Below, piece after piece: positions 35,754-44,731 of a stretch of 64,000 nucleotides of DNA. The position numbers and the translations under genes are program-made. The stretch's first letter is position 1; every line of letters begins with the position of its first letter. Below the pieces are notes generated by a model. The model searched no databases and was not told the DNA's origin. It saw nothing but the letters and a program-made list of their open reading frames with translations. This stretch comes from QHXW01 sp035297145 (GTDB taxonomy: Bacteria; Acidobacteriota; Terriglobia; Bryobacterales; Bryobacteraceae). The DNA lies in NCBI GenBank assembly GCA_035297145.1, contig DATGZN010000011.1:19522-83521 (forward strand), written 5' to 3'.

Positions 35754-36902
35754 ATGCGAATCGAAACGCTAGCGGTTCACGCGGGTCGCTCCATCGATCC
35801 ATCAAGCGGAGCAGTGACGCCGCCAATTCACCTGTCCACAACTTTCGAGCGCTCCAAAAACGGTGATTACCCGCTCGGCTTTTCCTATTCACGCGAGGAT
35901 AATCCCAACCGGCGGATGCTGGAAGAGTGCCTGGGCGCGCTGGAGGGAGGAAAGGAAGCGCTGGTCCTTTCCTCTGGACTGGCTGTGCTGACGGCCGTTC
36001 TCCAGGGTCTCGAACCTGGTGACCACATCATGGTGCCCGAGGACGTGTATTACGGCCTCAGGCAGGTTCTACACACCGTCTTCGCAAAATGGCCACTAGA
36101 AGTAACCTACGTCGACATGACGGACCTCAATGCAGTGCGCTCCGCGGTACGCCCGACCACGCGGTTGATCTGGGTGGAGACTCCATCGAACCCACTGCTC
36201 AAGATCTCCGACCTTGCCGGTATCGCCGAGATCGCGCGGAAGGCAAACGCGATCAGCATCTGTGATGGAACGTTCACTACACCGGTGGTGCAACAGCCGT
36301 TCCAGTACGGCATCGACATGGTCACGCACTCGACGACGAAATACCTGGGTGGTCACAGTGACGTTGTAGGTGGGGCGCTCATAACGCGGTTTGACAATTA
36401 TCTGTTTGAACGGGTTCGGAACGCTCAGCGATACGGCGGCGCTGTTCCCTCGCCCTTCGATTGCTGGCTGATACTCCGGGGAGTGTCTACCCTTTCGTGC
36501 CGGATGCGTGCGCACCTGGAAAGCGCGAGCGCGATTGCGGTCTACCTGAAAGGACACCCGGCCGTCGAACACGTGTACTACCCCGGGCTTCCCGATCATT
36601 CCGGGCATGAGCTGGCATCCCGCCAGATGGCGGGCTTCGGGGGGATGCTCTCGTTTCAGGTTCGCGGCGCGCGTGAACAGGCCATGGCAGTGGCTGCAAA
36701 TCTGCGCTTGTTCACAAGGGCAACCAGTCTCGGCGGCCCGCACAGCTTCGTCGAGCACCGCGCATCGATCGAGGGTCCTGATACCAAGACGCCACAGAAC
36801 CTGCTGCGCCTTTCTATCGGACTCGAAAACGCTGCTGATCTTATCGCAGACCTGGATCAAGCGCTGAGCAGGGTAACAGGTGGAACAGGGCAGCTCGTTT
36901 AG
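35754..36902 (+). CDS. Cys/Met metabolism PLP-dependent enzyme (cystathionine gamma-synthase/lyase type)
   Basis: A 382-residue enzyme of the cystathionine gamma-synthase/gamma-lyase family, cytoplasmic, using PLP for trans-sulfuration. The PLP lysine is Lys196 in THSTTKYLGGHSDVVGG. The N-terminal VTPPIHLSTTF, YSREDNPNRRMLEECLGALEGG and VETPSNPLLKISD are family blocks. It starts with an ATG close to AT-rich upstream sequence. Family members differ as synthase, lyase or methionine gamma-lyase, and sequence reading alone does not separate them. Position next to senAB could hint at sulfur/selenium handling, but the strands and spacing do not suggest one operon. Confidence 0.92.
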   Translation: MRIETLAVHAGRSIDPSSGAVTPPIHLSTTFERSKNGDYPLGFSYSREDNPNRRMLEECLGALEGGKEALVLSSGLAVLTAVLQGLEPGDHIMVPEDVYYGLRQVLHTVFAKWPLEVTYVDMTDLNAVRSAVRPTTRLIWVETPSNPLLKISDLAGIAEIARKANAISICDGTFTTPVVQQPFQYGIDMVTHSTTKYLGGHSDVVGGALITRFDNYLFERVRNAQRYGGAVPSPFDCWLILRGVSTLSCRMRAHLESASAIAVYLKGHPAVEHVYYPGLPDHSGHELASRQMAGFGGMLSFQVRGAREQAMAVAANLRLFTRATSLGGPHSFVEHRASIEGPDTKTPQNLLRLSIGLENAADLIADLDQALSRVTGGTGQLV

Positions 36903-37332
36903 GACGCGAGTGCCGGTCGGGCGACGATGCCGGCGAAGACCAGCGGGACCCAACCTGGCACGCAATATCCGCGAGAACCGCCTCGCCGTGCTGTCGGTCG
37001 TCATGAGACGCGACTGACGCCAATCGCCGCCGGCGGGCGAAGCTGGTAGGAGTGCAATCATCGCTGCCACCAAGAAGCGTTGGGCAGCGATCAGGGCGAA
37101 AGGTGAAAATCGAAACCGTCAGCAGCAAGAAAACTGCCTGCTGAAATGGCGGCAAGTGTACCAATTGCATTTTGTCTCAACGGAAGGGTTCACCCCAACT
37201 TGATGTGCTATAAGTGTGCTAATCAATTCGTCCACCCCCATGCCGCCCCGGGACCGCCTCACTACGCCGTTGATCCGTGAGCGTCTGGGCGGATACTACG
37301 CGAGACAGTGATGGTGGAATAATGAATTCAAG
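36903..37332. other. Intergenic region without a gene
   Basis: About 430 bases separate the PLP enzyme from the DUF1592 gene. It has a GC hairpin near 37021-37037 (CGCCGCCGGCGGGCG) that may terminate the upstream gene, and a lower-GC stretch at 37130-37230 that could carry the downstream promoter. No open frame here has acceptable composition. Confidence 0.4.
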
Positions 37333-40300
37333 ATGCAGTTTAGAGCCGCTTCCCTCATGTTTGCCACTGTCGCTATGAGGGCGGCCACCGCCGCACCTCC
37401 GCTGGAGCAAGAGTTCAAGCAAACCGTGCGGCCCTTCGTGATGAAATACTGCGTCGGCTGCCATAGCGGCCAGACCCCAGCTGCACAGTTCGACCTCAAG
37501 TCATACACCTCGTTAGAAACCGTCACTGCGGATTTTCCACATTGGACGCTCTTGATGGAACGCCTCGCGGCCAAGGAGATGCCGCCGAAGCCGATGCCGT
37601 CTCCGCCAGCGGAAGCCAGCCAGAAGGTGATCGCCTGGGTACGAGAGGTGCGCGCCGAACAAATCAGAAAGTTCGCGCGCGATCCTGGACAGGTGCTGGT
37701 GCGGCGGCTCAGTAACGCCGAGTATGACTACACCATTCGCGATCTCACGGGCCATGATATGCGGGTCACACGGGAGTTTCCCGTGGATCCGGCCAATCCC
37801 GCTGGTTTTGATAACTCGGGTGAGTCGTTGACCATGTCGCCGGCTCTGCTGAATAAGTATCTGCGGGCAGCCCGCGAAGTGGCGGATCACATGGTTCTGA
37901 GGCCTGACACCATCGACTTCGCACCGGATCCGATGCTGGTCGAGACGGACCGCGAGAAGTACGCGATTCAACGCATCGTTAATTTCTATTTCCGGCAACC
38001 CACCAATTATGCGGATTACTTTTATGCCGCATGGTGCTTCCAGTATCGCAGCGCCCTCGGCAAGCCGCGCGCGACTCTCGCCTCCATTGCGGCGGATTCC
38101 AAAGTAAGCCCCAAGTATCCGCCGATGGTCTGGGAGATTCTGCATGACAAAGATGCGATCGGTCCCGTCTTGAAGCTCCAGAACATGTGGCGGGCTCTGC
38201 CCCCTCCGGCGTCCAATGAACCGGAAGCTCTTCACGCGAAACTTGTCGAAATGAGCGATTTCGTAACCAAGATTCGCGCCCACACGGCCATGCAGTTCGC
38301 CGCGCCCAAGGTGGAAGGCTTGCCGCCCGGATCACAGCCCTTGCTGAACTGGAAGCTGAAGAACTTCGCATCGCATCGCCGCGAAAGCGACCCCAAGGAT
38401 CTGCGTAACGATACCGATCCGCCCGAGGTGGTGCCCAAGATCCCCGATTATCCCGATCTTCACGAAGAAGCTGCACCACGCTGGGCCGCGATTTCGGCAA
38501 AGGCGCGCGCCGGCGACCCCGACCTTGTCGTTCCGGCCGCCGAGCGCCGGCGTTATGAAGCCGCGTTCGCGCGCTTCGCCTCTGTTTTCCCGGATGCTTT
38601 CTATTTAAGCGAGCGCGGCCGCTATTTCCCGGACGATTCCGACGACAAAGGCCGCCTGCTGAGCGCTGGCTATCACAACGTGATGGGCTTCTATCGTGAC
38701 GATACACCGCTGATGGATCTGATCCTCGGTGAAAAAGGCCAACTGGAAATCAACCGGCTGTGGGATGAGTTCGATTTCATCGCCAATTTCACGGCCCGCA
38801 CCTGGACGCAATTTTTTCTCAACCAGAGTGGAGAGGTTGCCGGTAAAGGAGCGGAATCCGGCACACCGCGGCCTACGGATCACGAAATTACCGATGCGCC
38901 GGTCATCATGGCATTGCGCGACGCATATCTGGAAAGAGCCATGGCCGATCCTGAGAATGACCCCGTCGCTCCGCAAGCGATCCGCGATCACTTCGACCGC
39001 GTGAACCACACGCTTCGGAACTTGGAAAAGGAGCGGGCAGATGCGGAGCCGAAGCATCTTGAAGCGCTTCTGCGCTTTACTGAGCGCGCCTACCGGCGCC
39101 CGCTTACCAAGCCCGAGCGCGATGACGTGCTTGCGTATTACCATGCGCTTCGCACCAAGAACGAGCTGTCCCACGAGGACGCCATGCGCGATTCGGTGGT
39201 CGGCATCCTGATGTCGCCCGACTTCCTCTACCGGCTGGACCTTTCCGACCTTGGCATGACTCGTTCGAAATCTCCCCTTCGTCCGGCGGCGCTGACTAGC
39301 GCCGTGCCGTTCTCGAGCCAGCCCTTATCCGGCTATGCGCTCGCGAGCAGGCTGAGCTATTTCCTGTGGTCCAGTTTGCCCGACGGTGAGTTGTTGCGGC
39401 ACGCGGCCACGGGTAATCTGCGTAAGCCGGATGTTCTCCTGGCGCAAGCGCGGCGTATGTTGAAAGACCCTCGCGTGCGCGGGCTGGCAACTGAATTCAC
39501 TGGAAACTGGCTCGGTATTCGCCAATTCGAGACGAACAATTCCGTCGACCGTGGACGCTTTCCAGCTTTCAACGATGATTTGCGCGAGGCGATGTTTCAG
39601 GAACCCATCCGTTTCGTGGAAGACTTGGTTTCCAACAACCGCTCTGTCCTTGATCTCCTGTATGGCAACTACACATTTGTGAATCCCCCGCTGGCGAAAC
39701 ACTACGGCATACCTGGAATCGAACGTGACGGGAATACTTGGGTTCGCGTGGACGACGCCGCCCGTTATGGGCGCGGTGGTCTGTTGCCGATGGCAGTATT
39801 TCTGACGCAAAACTCGCCTGGACTCAGAACCAGTCCGGTGAAGAGGGGAAGCTGGGTGGTGCAACGCGTGCTCGGAATAAGAATCCCGCCGCCTCCCCCG
39901 GTAGTCCCGGAATTACCGGCAGATGAGGCGAAATCGGATTTGCCAGTGCGCGACATGCTCGCCAAACATCGGGAAAACCCGGTATGCGCCGCGTGTCATT
40001 CGCGGTTCGATGCATTCGGCCTCGCCTTTGAAGGCTATGGGCCGGTAGGAGATGCCAGAACGAGTGACCTCGCCGGGCGGCCAGTGGATACCACGGTCAC
40101 CTATCCGGGCGGTTCGCAGGGCACTGGATTGGAGGGCTTACAAGCTTTCATCCGCGCCAACCGCCAAAAAGAATTCGTGGATAATCTCAGCCGCAAACTC
40201 CTCGCCTATTCTTTGAACAGATCGCTCCAACTTTCGGACGAAGCCCTTCTCGACCGCATGGAAACGCACCTTGCGGCCAACGAATACCGCTTCGACTCGC

Positions 40301-40401
40301 TCGTCGAAACCATTGTCACGAGCCCTCAGTTTCTGACCAGACGAGTTCCGGATGCGTCCGAATCGTCCAGGGCAGCGTTACAATCGAGAGGAGCGAACTA
40401 G
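37333..40401 (+). CDS. DUF1592-type multidomain haem-binding protein
   Basis: A 1022-residue exported protein of the DUF1587/1592/1588/1585 series common in Planctomycetes and Acidobacteriota. A signal peptide occupies the first 20 or so residues. The N-terminal planctomycete-type cytochrome c domain has CVGCH (Cys40, Cys43, His44), and a second CAACH motif lies near residues 885-889 before the DUF1585 region (FVDNLSRKLLAYSLNRSL). Middle blocks include RRLSNAEYDYTIRDLTG (DUF1587) and ALASRLSYFLWSSLPDGELL (DUF1592). Haem c attachment follows from CxxCH. The molecular function of the family is not established. The DUF1552 gene follows after two bases, so the pair is an operon. Confidence 0.92.
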   Translation: MQFRAASLMFATVAMRAATAAPPLEQEFKQTVRPFVMKYCVGCHSGQTPAAQFDLKSYTSLETVTADFPHWTLLMERLAAKEMPPKPMPSPPAEASQKVIAWVREVRAEQIRKFARDPGQVLVRRLSNAEYDYTIRDLTGHDMRVTREFPVDPANPAGFDNSGESLTMSPALLNKYLRAAREVADHMVLRPDTIDFAPDPMLVETDREKYAIQRIVNFYFRQPTNYADYFYAAWCFQYRSALGKPRATLASIAADSKVSPKYPPMVWEILHDKDAIGPVLKLQNMWRALPPPASNEPEALHAKLVEMSDFVTKIRAHTAMQFAAPKVEGLPPGSQPLLNWKLKNFASHRRESDPKDLRNDTDPPEVVPKIPDYPDLHEEAAPRWAAISAKARAGDPDLVVPAAERRRYEAAFARFASVFPDAFYLSERGRYFPDDSDDKGRLLSAGYHNVMGFYRDDTPLMDLILGEKGQLEINRLWDEFDFIANFTARTWTQFFLNQSGEVAGKGAESGTPRPTDHEITDAPVIMALRDAYLERAMADPENDPVAPQAIRDHFDRVNHTLRNLEKERADAEPKHLEALLRFTERAYRRPLTKPERDDVLAYYHALRTKNELSHEDAMRDSVVGILMSPDFLYRLDLSDLGMTRSKSPLRPAALTSAVPFSSQPLSGYALASRLSYFLWSSLPDGELLRHAATGNLRKPDVLLAQARRMLKDPRVRGLATEFTGNWLGIRQFETNNSVDRGRFPAFNDDLREAMFQEPIRFVEDLVSNNRSVLDLLYGNYTFVNPPLAKHYGIPGIERDGNTWVRVDDAARYGRGGLLPMAVFLTQNSPGLRTSPVKRGSWVVQRVLGIRIPPPPPVVPELPADEAKSDLPVRDMLAKHRENPVCAACHSRFDAFGLAFEGYGPVGDARTSDLAGRPVDTTVTYPGGSQGTGLEGLQAFIRANRQKEFVDNLSRKLLAYSLNRSLQLSDEALLDRMETHLAANEYRFDSLVETIVTSPQFLTRRVPDASESSRAALQSRGAN

Positions 40402-40403
40402 CG

Positions 40404-41726
40404 ATGTCCGGAAAATCGGCTCGAGCCATCTCGCGGCGTACCGTTCTTCGCGGCGCCGGCTGCACCGTGGCATTGCCATGGCTGGAATCCCTTCACGCAT
40501 TCGCTTCGACGTCCTCCCAGGCCGCATTCCCGAAGCGATTTGGCGTCGTGTTTCTCGGTAACGGCATCAACGAGGATCATTGGAGCGCCGAAGGTCAAGG
40601 CGCTGCGATGAAACTCAGTAAGACGCTAGAGCCGTTGGAGCGGTTGAAGCAAAAGATCAATGTGATCGACGGTCTCTTCGTGAAGTCGCTCACCAATCAG
40701 GGTATTCATCCCGGGCAGACGGGAAGTCTGCTGTCGGGCGCGCACATTTCGAAGGGCGCCATCATCCACTCGGGCATCAGTGTGGATCAGATGATCGCCA
40801 GCCGCGTAGGCGAAGAGACGCCGCAATCCAGTATCGTGCTGGCGTGCGAGCAGCCCATGACTGGTTATCACGAGACAAACTTTTCCATGGCGTACAGTTC
40901 GCATATCTCGTGGCAAAGTCCGGATTCGCCCGTCCCCGTAGAAGTTTACCCGTCTCTGGCCTGGGACAACCTGTTTGATAACCGTGGCAACCTGTTGAAC
41001 ATCAGCATTCTCGACCGCGTGAAGGATCGCGCCCAGGACCTCACACGAAAAATCAGCTCGAGCGACAAGGGAAAGCTGGACGAATATCTCACCAGTGTGC
41101 GGGAAGTGGAGAAGCGCGTGGAAGGGATGCGCAAGAGCAAGGCGGCCGCGGAGGACGCCGCCGGCGCGAAGAATACTCCTATTGCGGCGATGGAGCGTCC
41201 GGCCAACGGATTGCCGGAGGATCTGCGCGAGCACGCGCGTCTGATGTGCGACATAATCGCGATCGCTTTTCAAACCAACAAGACCCGCGTTGCGTCGCTG
41301 ATTATCTCGCGCGATTTGTCCGCGATGTACTATCCGTTCCTTGACGTCAAGGAAGGACATCATGCGGCGTCCCATAACAATAATTCGGACGGATATGAAC
41401 GCATCGCCCGCTTTCATGTGAGCCAATATGCATATTTGTCTTCCAAGCTGGACGGCATGAGAGAAGGCGACGGCACGGTGCTCGACAATACCTGTCTCAT
41501 GTTCCTTTCTAATCTTTGGATCGGCCGCAAGCATGATAATTTCAGATTGCCGGTGGTGCTCGCAGGCGGACTCGGCGGGACGCTCGAAACCGGGCGTACG
41601 CTGAATTACCTGAACGAAAGCGAAGACCAGCGCAAGATGTGCAGCTTATATCTATCGCTTATGGATCGCTTTGGCGTGAAACTCGAGCAATTCGGCGACG
41701 CTCAGACGCGATTGGAGCGCCTCTAG
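40404..41726 (+). CDS. DUF1552 protein, Tat-exported
   Basis: A 440-residue protein starting with a twin-arginine signal (SRRTVLRGAG, Arg11-Arg12, then a hydrophobic segment). Tat export means it is folded, perhaps with a cofactor, before crossing the membrane. The body matches the DUF1552 pattern, with FGVVFLGNGINEDHW near the start, HPGQTGSLLSGA, and a C-terminal LPVVLAGGLGG typical of sulfatase/alkaline-phosphatase-superfamily-like proteins. It is separated from the DUF1592 haem protein by two bases, a conserved pairing in these phyla. A joint periplasmic redox or degradation role is inferred only. Confidence 0.9.
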   Translation: MSGKSARAISRRTVLRGAGCTVALPWLESLHAFASTSSQAAFPKRFGVVFLGNGINEDHWSAEGQGAAMKLSKTLEPLERLKQKINVIDGLFVKSLTNQGIHPGQTGSLLSGAHISKGAIIHSGISVDQMIASRVGEETPQSSIVLACEQPMTGYHETNFSMAYSSHISWQSPDSPVPVEVYPSLAWDNLFDNRGNLLNISILDRVKDRAQDLTRKISSSDKGKLDEYLTSVREVEKRVEGMRKSKAAAEDAAGAKNTPIAAMERPANGLPEDLREHARLMCDIIAIAFQTNKTRVASLIISRDLSAMYYPFLDVKEGHHAASHNNNSDGYERIARFHVSQYAYLSSKLDGMREGDGTVLDNTCLMFLSNLWIGRKHDNFRLPVVLAGGLGGTLETGRTLNYLNESEDQRKMCSLYLSLMDRFGVKLEQFGDAQTRLERL

Positions 41727-41735
41727 CGCTCGGGT

Positions 41736-42854
41736 TCAATTCTTCAGGTATCCCTGCCACACGTATTCCAAAGCCTCAGGAAGTGTCTGCTGCTTGACGG
41801 CGCGGTCGGTGTGCCCGGCGTTCCGTGCAAATACGAATTGATAATGATAGCCCTTGGCGGCCAGAACTTTCGCCATGTTTTCATTGGCAACGACCCAGTC
41901 GTGCATGTTGTCGCGCATGACATTGGGATTGAAGAGGTCTCGATCGCCTACCTCCATCCAGATGCGCAGCGGCTTCACCGGGCTATTGGGGATTAGGTGT
42001 TCATGGAATTCCCATGCGCCATGGGGCGTCTGGGGGTTCGACGGCCACTGCTGGTTCACGTAGGTGCCTGAGTAGGTGAGCACGCGATGGTAAAGCTTGG
42101 GGTGGTACCACGCCATGATCAAGGCGCATGAGCCACCGGAGCTGCCGCCCATGGTCGCCCGGCCGTCCGGATCCTTAGTCAGTTTCACGTTGTATTGCTT
42201 CTCTACGAGAGGCAGGATTTCTTTCTCGACGAATTCCGCGTAAAGCCCGGACATCGTGTCGTACTCCAAACCACGTTGACTTCCCTGCGCGTCACCGCTG
42301 CCGTTACCTATGGAGATCGCAATCATCACGGGCACACGCTGCTCGGCAATCAGGTTGTCCAGAGCCGTGAACAAGAGTGGGTCAGGTCCGTCTGCTCCGA
42401 CGATGAACGGCGCGACTGTGCCAGATACGTATTGCTTGGGGACGTACACGGTTACTCGGCGGGTGTAGGGAGCAGGGTGGCTCGTGGTGACTACCAGTTT
42501 CGCGGGATCGGTCGGGTCCGCCGCGCCAAAAGTGTGAGGCTCGCGCGCTATGCCGGGATAGATTTTGCTATCGGCCGATTCCATGGTAAAGGTGAAGACC
42601 GATCCCTGCGGCACGCTTTCCTTCACCGTCATCTCTGGTGGGGGATTATGCGTGGGGCCAAGGATGAAATTTCCGTCGGCGTTTGCCGGCGCGTTGGCCC
42701 CGTCAGGTAGGTCTTTCGCCGCTACATAACCGGGAGTGTTTGGATCGCGCGTCGGAGGCGTCGGGCGCGCCGGCGAAGTTGGAGCTTGGCCCAATGACGG
42801 ACTTATGCCGGTCATCACATGGATCAAAAAGCCGAGGATCAATAGACGGAACAC
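41736..42854 (-). CDS. Secreted esterase (Fes/esterase-D type alpha/beta hydrolase)
   Basis: The GTG at 42854 is chosen: AAAAGGGAG lies about seven bases upstream and the product begins with a clean signal peptide (MFRLLILGFLIHVMTGISPSLGQ). An ATG at 42929 would add 25 residues. The 372-residue protein has a proline-rich linker, an Ig-like N-terminal domain (about 80-130) and a hydrolase domain. The nucleophile Ser is in GGSSGG, with candidate Asp in EVGDRDLF and His in NAGHTDR. This layout is seen in enterochelin esterase and feruloyl/xylan esterase relatives. A substrate such as a plant ester or a siderophore is possible. It ends ten bases from the convergent DUF1552 gene. Confidence 0.88.
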   Translation of the reverse strand: MFRLLILGFLIHVMTGISPSLGQAPTSPARPTPPTRDPNTPGYVAAKDLPDGANAPANADGNFILGPTHNPPPEMTVKESVPQGSVFTFTMESADSKIYPGIAREPHTFGAADPTDPAKLVVTTSHPAPYTRRVTVYVPKQYVSGTVAPFIVGADGPDPLLFTALDNLIAEQRVPVMIAISIGNGSGDAQGSQRGLEYDTMSGLYAEFVEKEILPLVEKQYNVKLTKDPDGRATMGGSSGGSCALIMAWYHPKLYHRVLTYSGTYVNQQWPSNPQTPHGAWEFHEHLIPNSPVKPLRIWMEVGDRDLFNPNVMRDNMHDWVVANENMAKVLAAKGYHYQFVFARNAGHTDRAVKQQTLPEALEYVWQGYLKN

Positions 42855-42942
42855 GAGAAGACTCCCTTTTGTAATTGACGGCGTCAACTGCCGACGGAAC
42901 GGAGGCGACGTCTGGATTGTCTTGGGCATTCTAGCCAATCGC

Positions 42943-43209
42943 TCAGAGCAGTCCGAAGTGCCGGAACGCCTGCTTAATCGTTGCAACCTTTTCCGGTGGA
43001 CACGGATTCTCGTCGTGGGACGCGCCGGGTGGGGCGAGCCCGAACAGCTCTTTGCAATGTGCAATCCAGGCACTCTCGGGCACAAAGCCATGCTGGCGCG
43101 AAATCCATTTTTGGATCTCCTGATCCGTGGCGCGTTGACGGGTCGATTTCTGTTCGTCTGGAGGACGTGATGGGCGCCCACGTCGTCGATCATCGTAACG
43201 ACTTCTCAT
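42943..43209 (-). CDS. Small conserved-looking hypothetical protein (88 aa)
   Basis: Starts at ATG with a basic, Arg-rich first 30 residues. A globular part follows: DQEIQKWISRQHGFVP, SAWIAHCKELFGL and NPCPPEKVATIKQAFRHFGLL. I recall similar short proteins (WIAHxKEL and NPCPPEKR blocks) in many proteobacteria, where the function is unknown and nucleic-acid binding is sometimes suspected. It lies 88 bases upstream of the esterase on the same strand, with no overlap. The interval 43210-43471 beyond it holds no gene. Confidence 0.6.
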   Translation of the reverse strand: MRSRYDDRRRGRPSRPPDEQKSTRQRATDQEIQKWISRQHGFVPESAWIAHCKELFGLAPPGASHDENPCPPEKVATIKQAFRHFGLL

Positions 43210-43471
43210 TTGTCTGACGTCCGGCCTGATAAAAGCATAACGCGTCTAAAGGCGCTCTCCCAGGCAACCCGACCATCGGCGCCCGATCGGAGGCTGATAA
43301 CGCCACCAGGCTGAGCAGGCGGGGGAGACAGCGATCTCCACGAACCGGACATACGGCCCGCGTGAGGTCAGTTCCCGACCAGGGCGTTTTGCGGCAAGGT
43401 GAAACATCAAGAGCGGGCCCCCTGCCCTTGGTGATGATCTCTCCAAATTTCCGCCATTTCCCCCCGCCGAT

Positions 43472-44716
43472 TCAACCTTTCTGCTGGATCCAAAGTGCGG
43501 TCTTAGTCGCCAGCCGGTCCAGTGCGATCACGGATAACTCCAGGTGTTCCTCGAGGGTGTCTTCAATTTTGTTGTGGCTGATGCCTTTGAGCGACTGCAC
43601 AAACATCATCACCGTCGGGATGCCTGACCGGGCTACCTCAGCGGCGTCATGAAGAGGTCCTGACGGCAGGCGATGGCTTCGGCCCGCAGTCTCCTCAACG
43701 GCCTGGCCGCACAGATCGATCAGCGCGGGATGGAAGGGCACGGGTTCAATGCTCCAGATGCGCGACCATTCCACGGTACAGTTCTCGTCAGCGGCGAAGC
43801 GCTCACTGGCTTGGCGCGCTTCGCGCAACATCTGGGCAACCACGGTCGCGTCGAGATCGCGCTGATCCAGCGTAGCTTCGCACCGGCCGACCACAGCGGT
43901 GACGATGCCGGGAAATGTCTTCACGCTGCCGATGGTACAGACGGCATCCGGGTGCTTCCCAGCAATGACGCGGATTTCCAGCGCCAGCTTTGCGGCCGGC
44001 GCCAGCGCATCCCGCCGCACCTTCATGGGCGTGGAGCCCGAGTGCGCTTCCTGGCCTAGAAATGTGACGGTATGACGCTCCACGCCCTTGGTGCCGAGCA
44101 CAACACCCAGCGGCAGGCCCAGGCGCTCGAGCACTGGACCCTGCTCGATATGGAGCTCCAGATAGGCGGCCGCGTTTTGCCGCTCGCGCCCGGCTTCGGG
44201 AAAGCGATCGATCTCGACGCCGCAGCGACGCAGAGCGGCTTCGAGGCGAATGCCATCCTTGTCGGTGCGAACGCGGTCGGCTTCGATACTGTGGGTGCCG
44301 GCAAAGGCCGAAGATCCCAGCAGGCTTCTGCCGAAGCGTGCGCCTTCCTCATCCGCCCAGTCGACCAGGCGAACCGTTATTGGCGGACGGCCCGCGTATT
44401 CGTCCGCGAAGCGGCGCAAGACTTCGAGCGCGGCCAAGACATTCAGACTGCCGTCGAGCCAGCCGCCGTTCGGCACTGAATCGAGATGCCCGCCAAGCAG
44501 CAACGCCTGGTCCGAAGCGCCACGCAAAGTGACCCAACTGTTGCCCGCGGCGTCCAGATGATGTTCCACCGGCAGGCAGGCCAGCTTCGATTGAAACCAC
44601 TGCCGCGCCTTCAGCCAGACGTCGGTCCAGGCAACGCGTTGAGCGCCGTTTTCATCGCTCGTGAGTTCGCGCAGCTCTTTCAGCTCAGCAACAGTTCGCT
44701 TCGGATTCAGGCTCAT
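43472..44716 (-). CDS. hyuC: N-carbamoyl-beta-alanine amidohydrolase (beta-ureidopropionase, M20 family)
   Basis: A 414-residue zinc hydrolase that splits N-carbamoyl-beta-alanine to beta-alanine, CO2 and ammonia, the last step of reductive pyrimidine breakdown. Metal-site motifs are GGHLDSVPNGGWLDG (His, Asp), DWADEEGARF (Glu) and ELHIEQGPVLE (His), with a C-terminal SGPLHDAAEVAR region and the dimerisation domain between them. Related N-carbamoyl-L-amino-acid hydrolases and allantoate amidohydrolases look alike. The neighbouring dihydropyrimidinase and dihydropyrimidine dehydrogenase genes settle the role. It is the last gene of the operon, 15 bases after hydA. Confidence 0.93.
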   Translation of the reverse strand: MSLNPKRTVAELKELRELTSDENGAQRVAWTDVWLKARQWFQSKLACLPVEHHLDAAGNSWVTLRGASDQALLLGGHLDSVPNGGWLDGSLNVLAALEVLRRFADEYAGRPPITVRLVDWADEEGARFGRSLLGSSAFAGTHSIEADRVRTDKDGIRLEAALRRCGVEIDRFPEAGRERQNAAAYLELHIEQGPVLERLGLPLGVVLGTKGVERHTVTFLGQEAHSGSTPMKVRRDALAPAAKLALEIRVIAGKHPDAVCTIGSVKTFPGIVTAVVGRCEATLDQRDLDATVVAQMLREARQASERFAADENCTVEWSRIWSIEPVPFHPALIDLCGQAVEETAGRSHRLPSGPLHDAAEVARSGIPTVMMFVQSLKGISHNKIEDTLEEHLELSVIALDRLATKTALWIQQKG

Positions 44717-44731
44717 AATCGTTCCGTCTCT

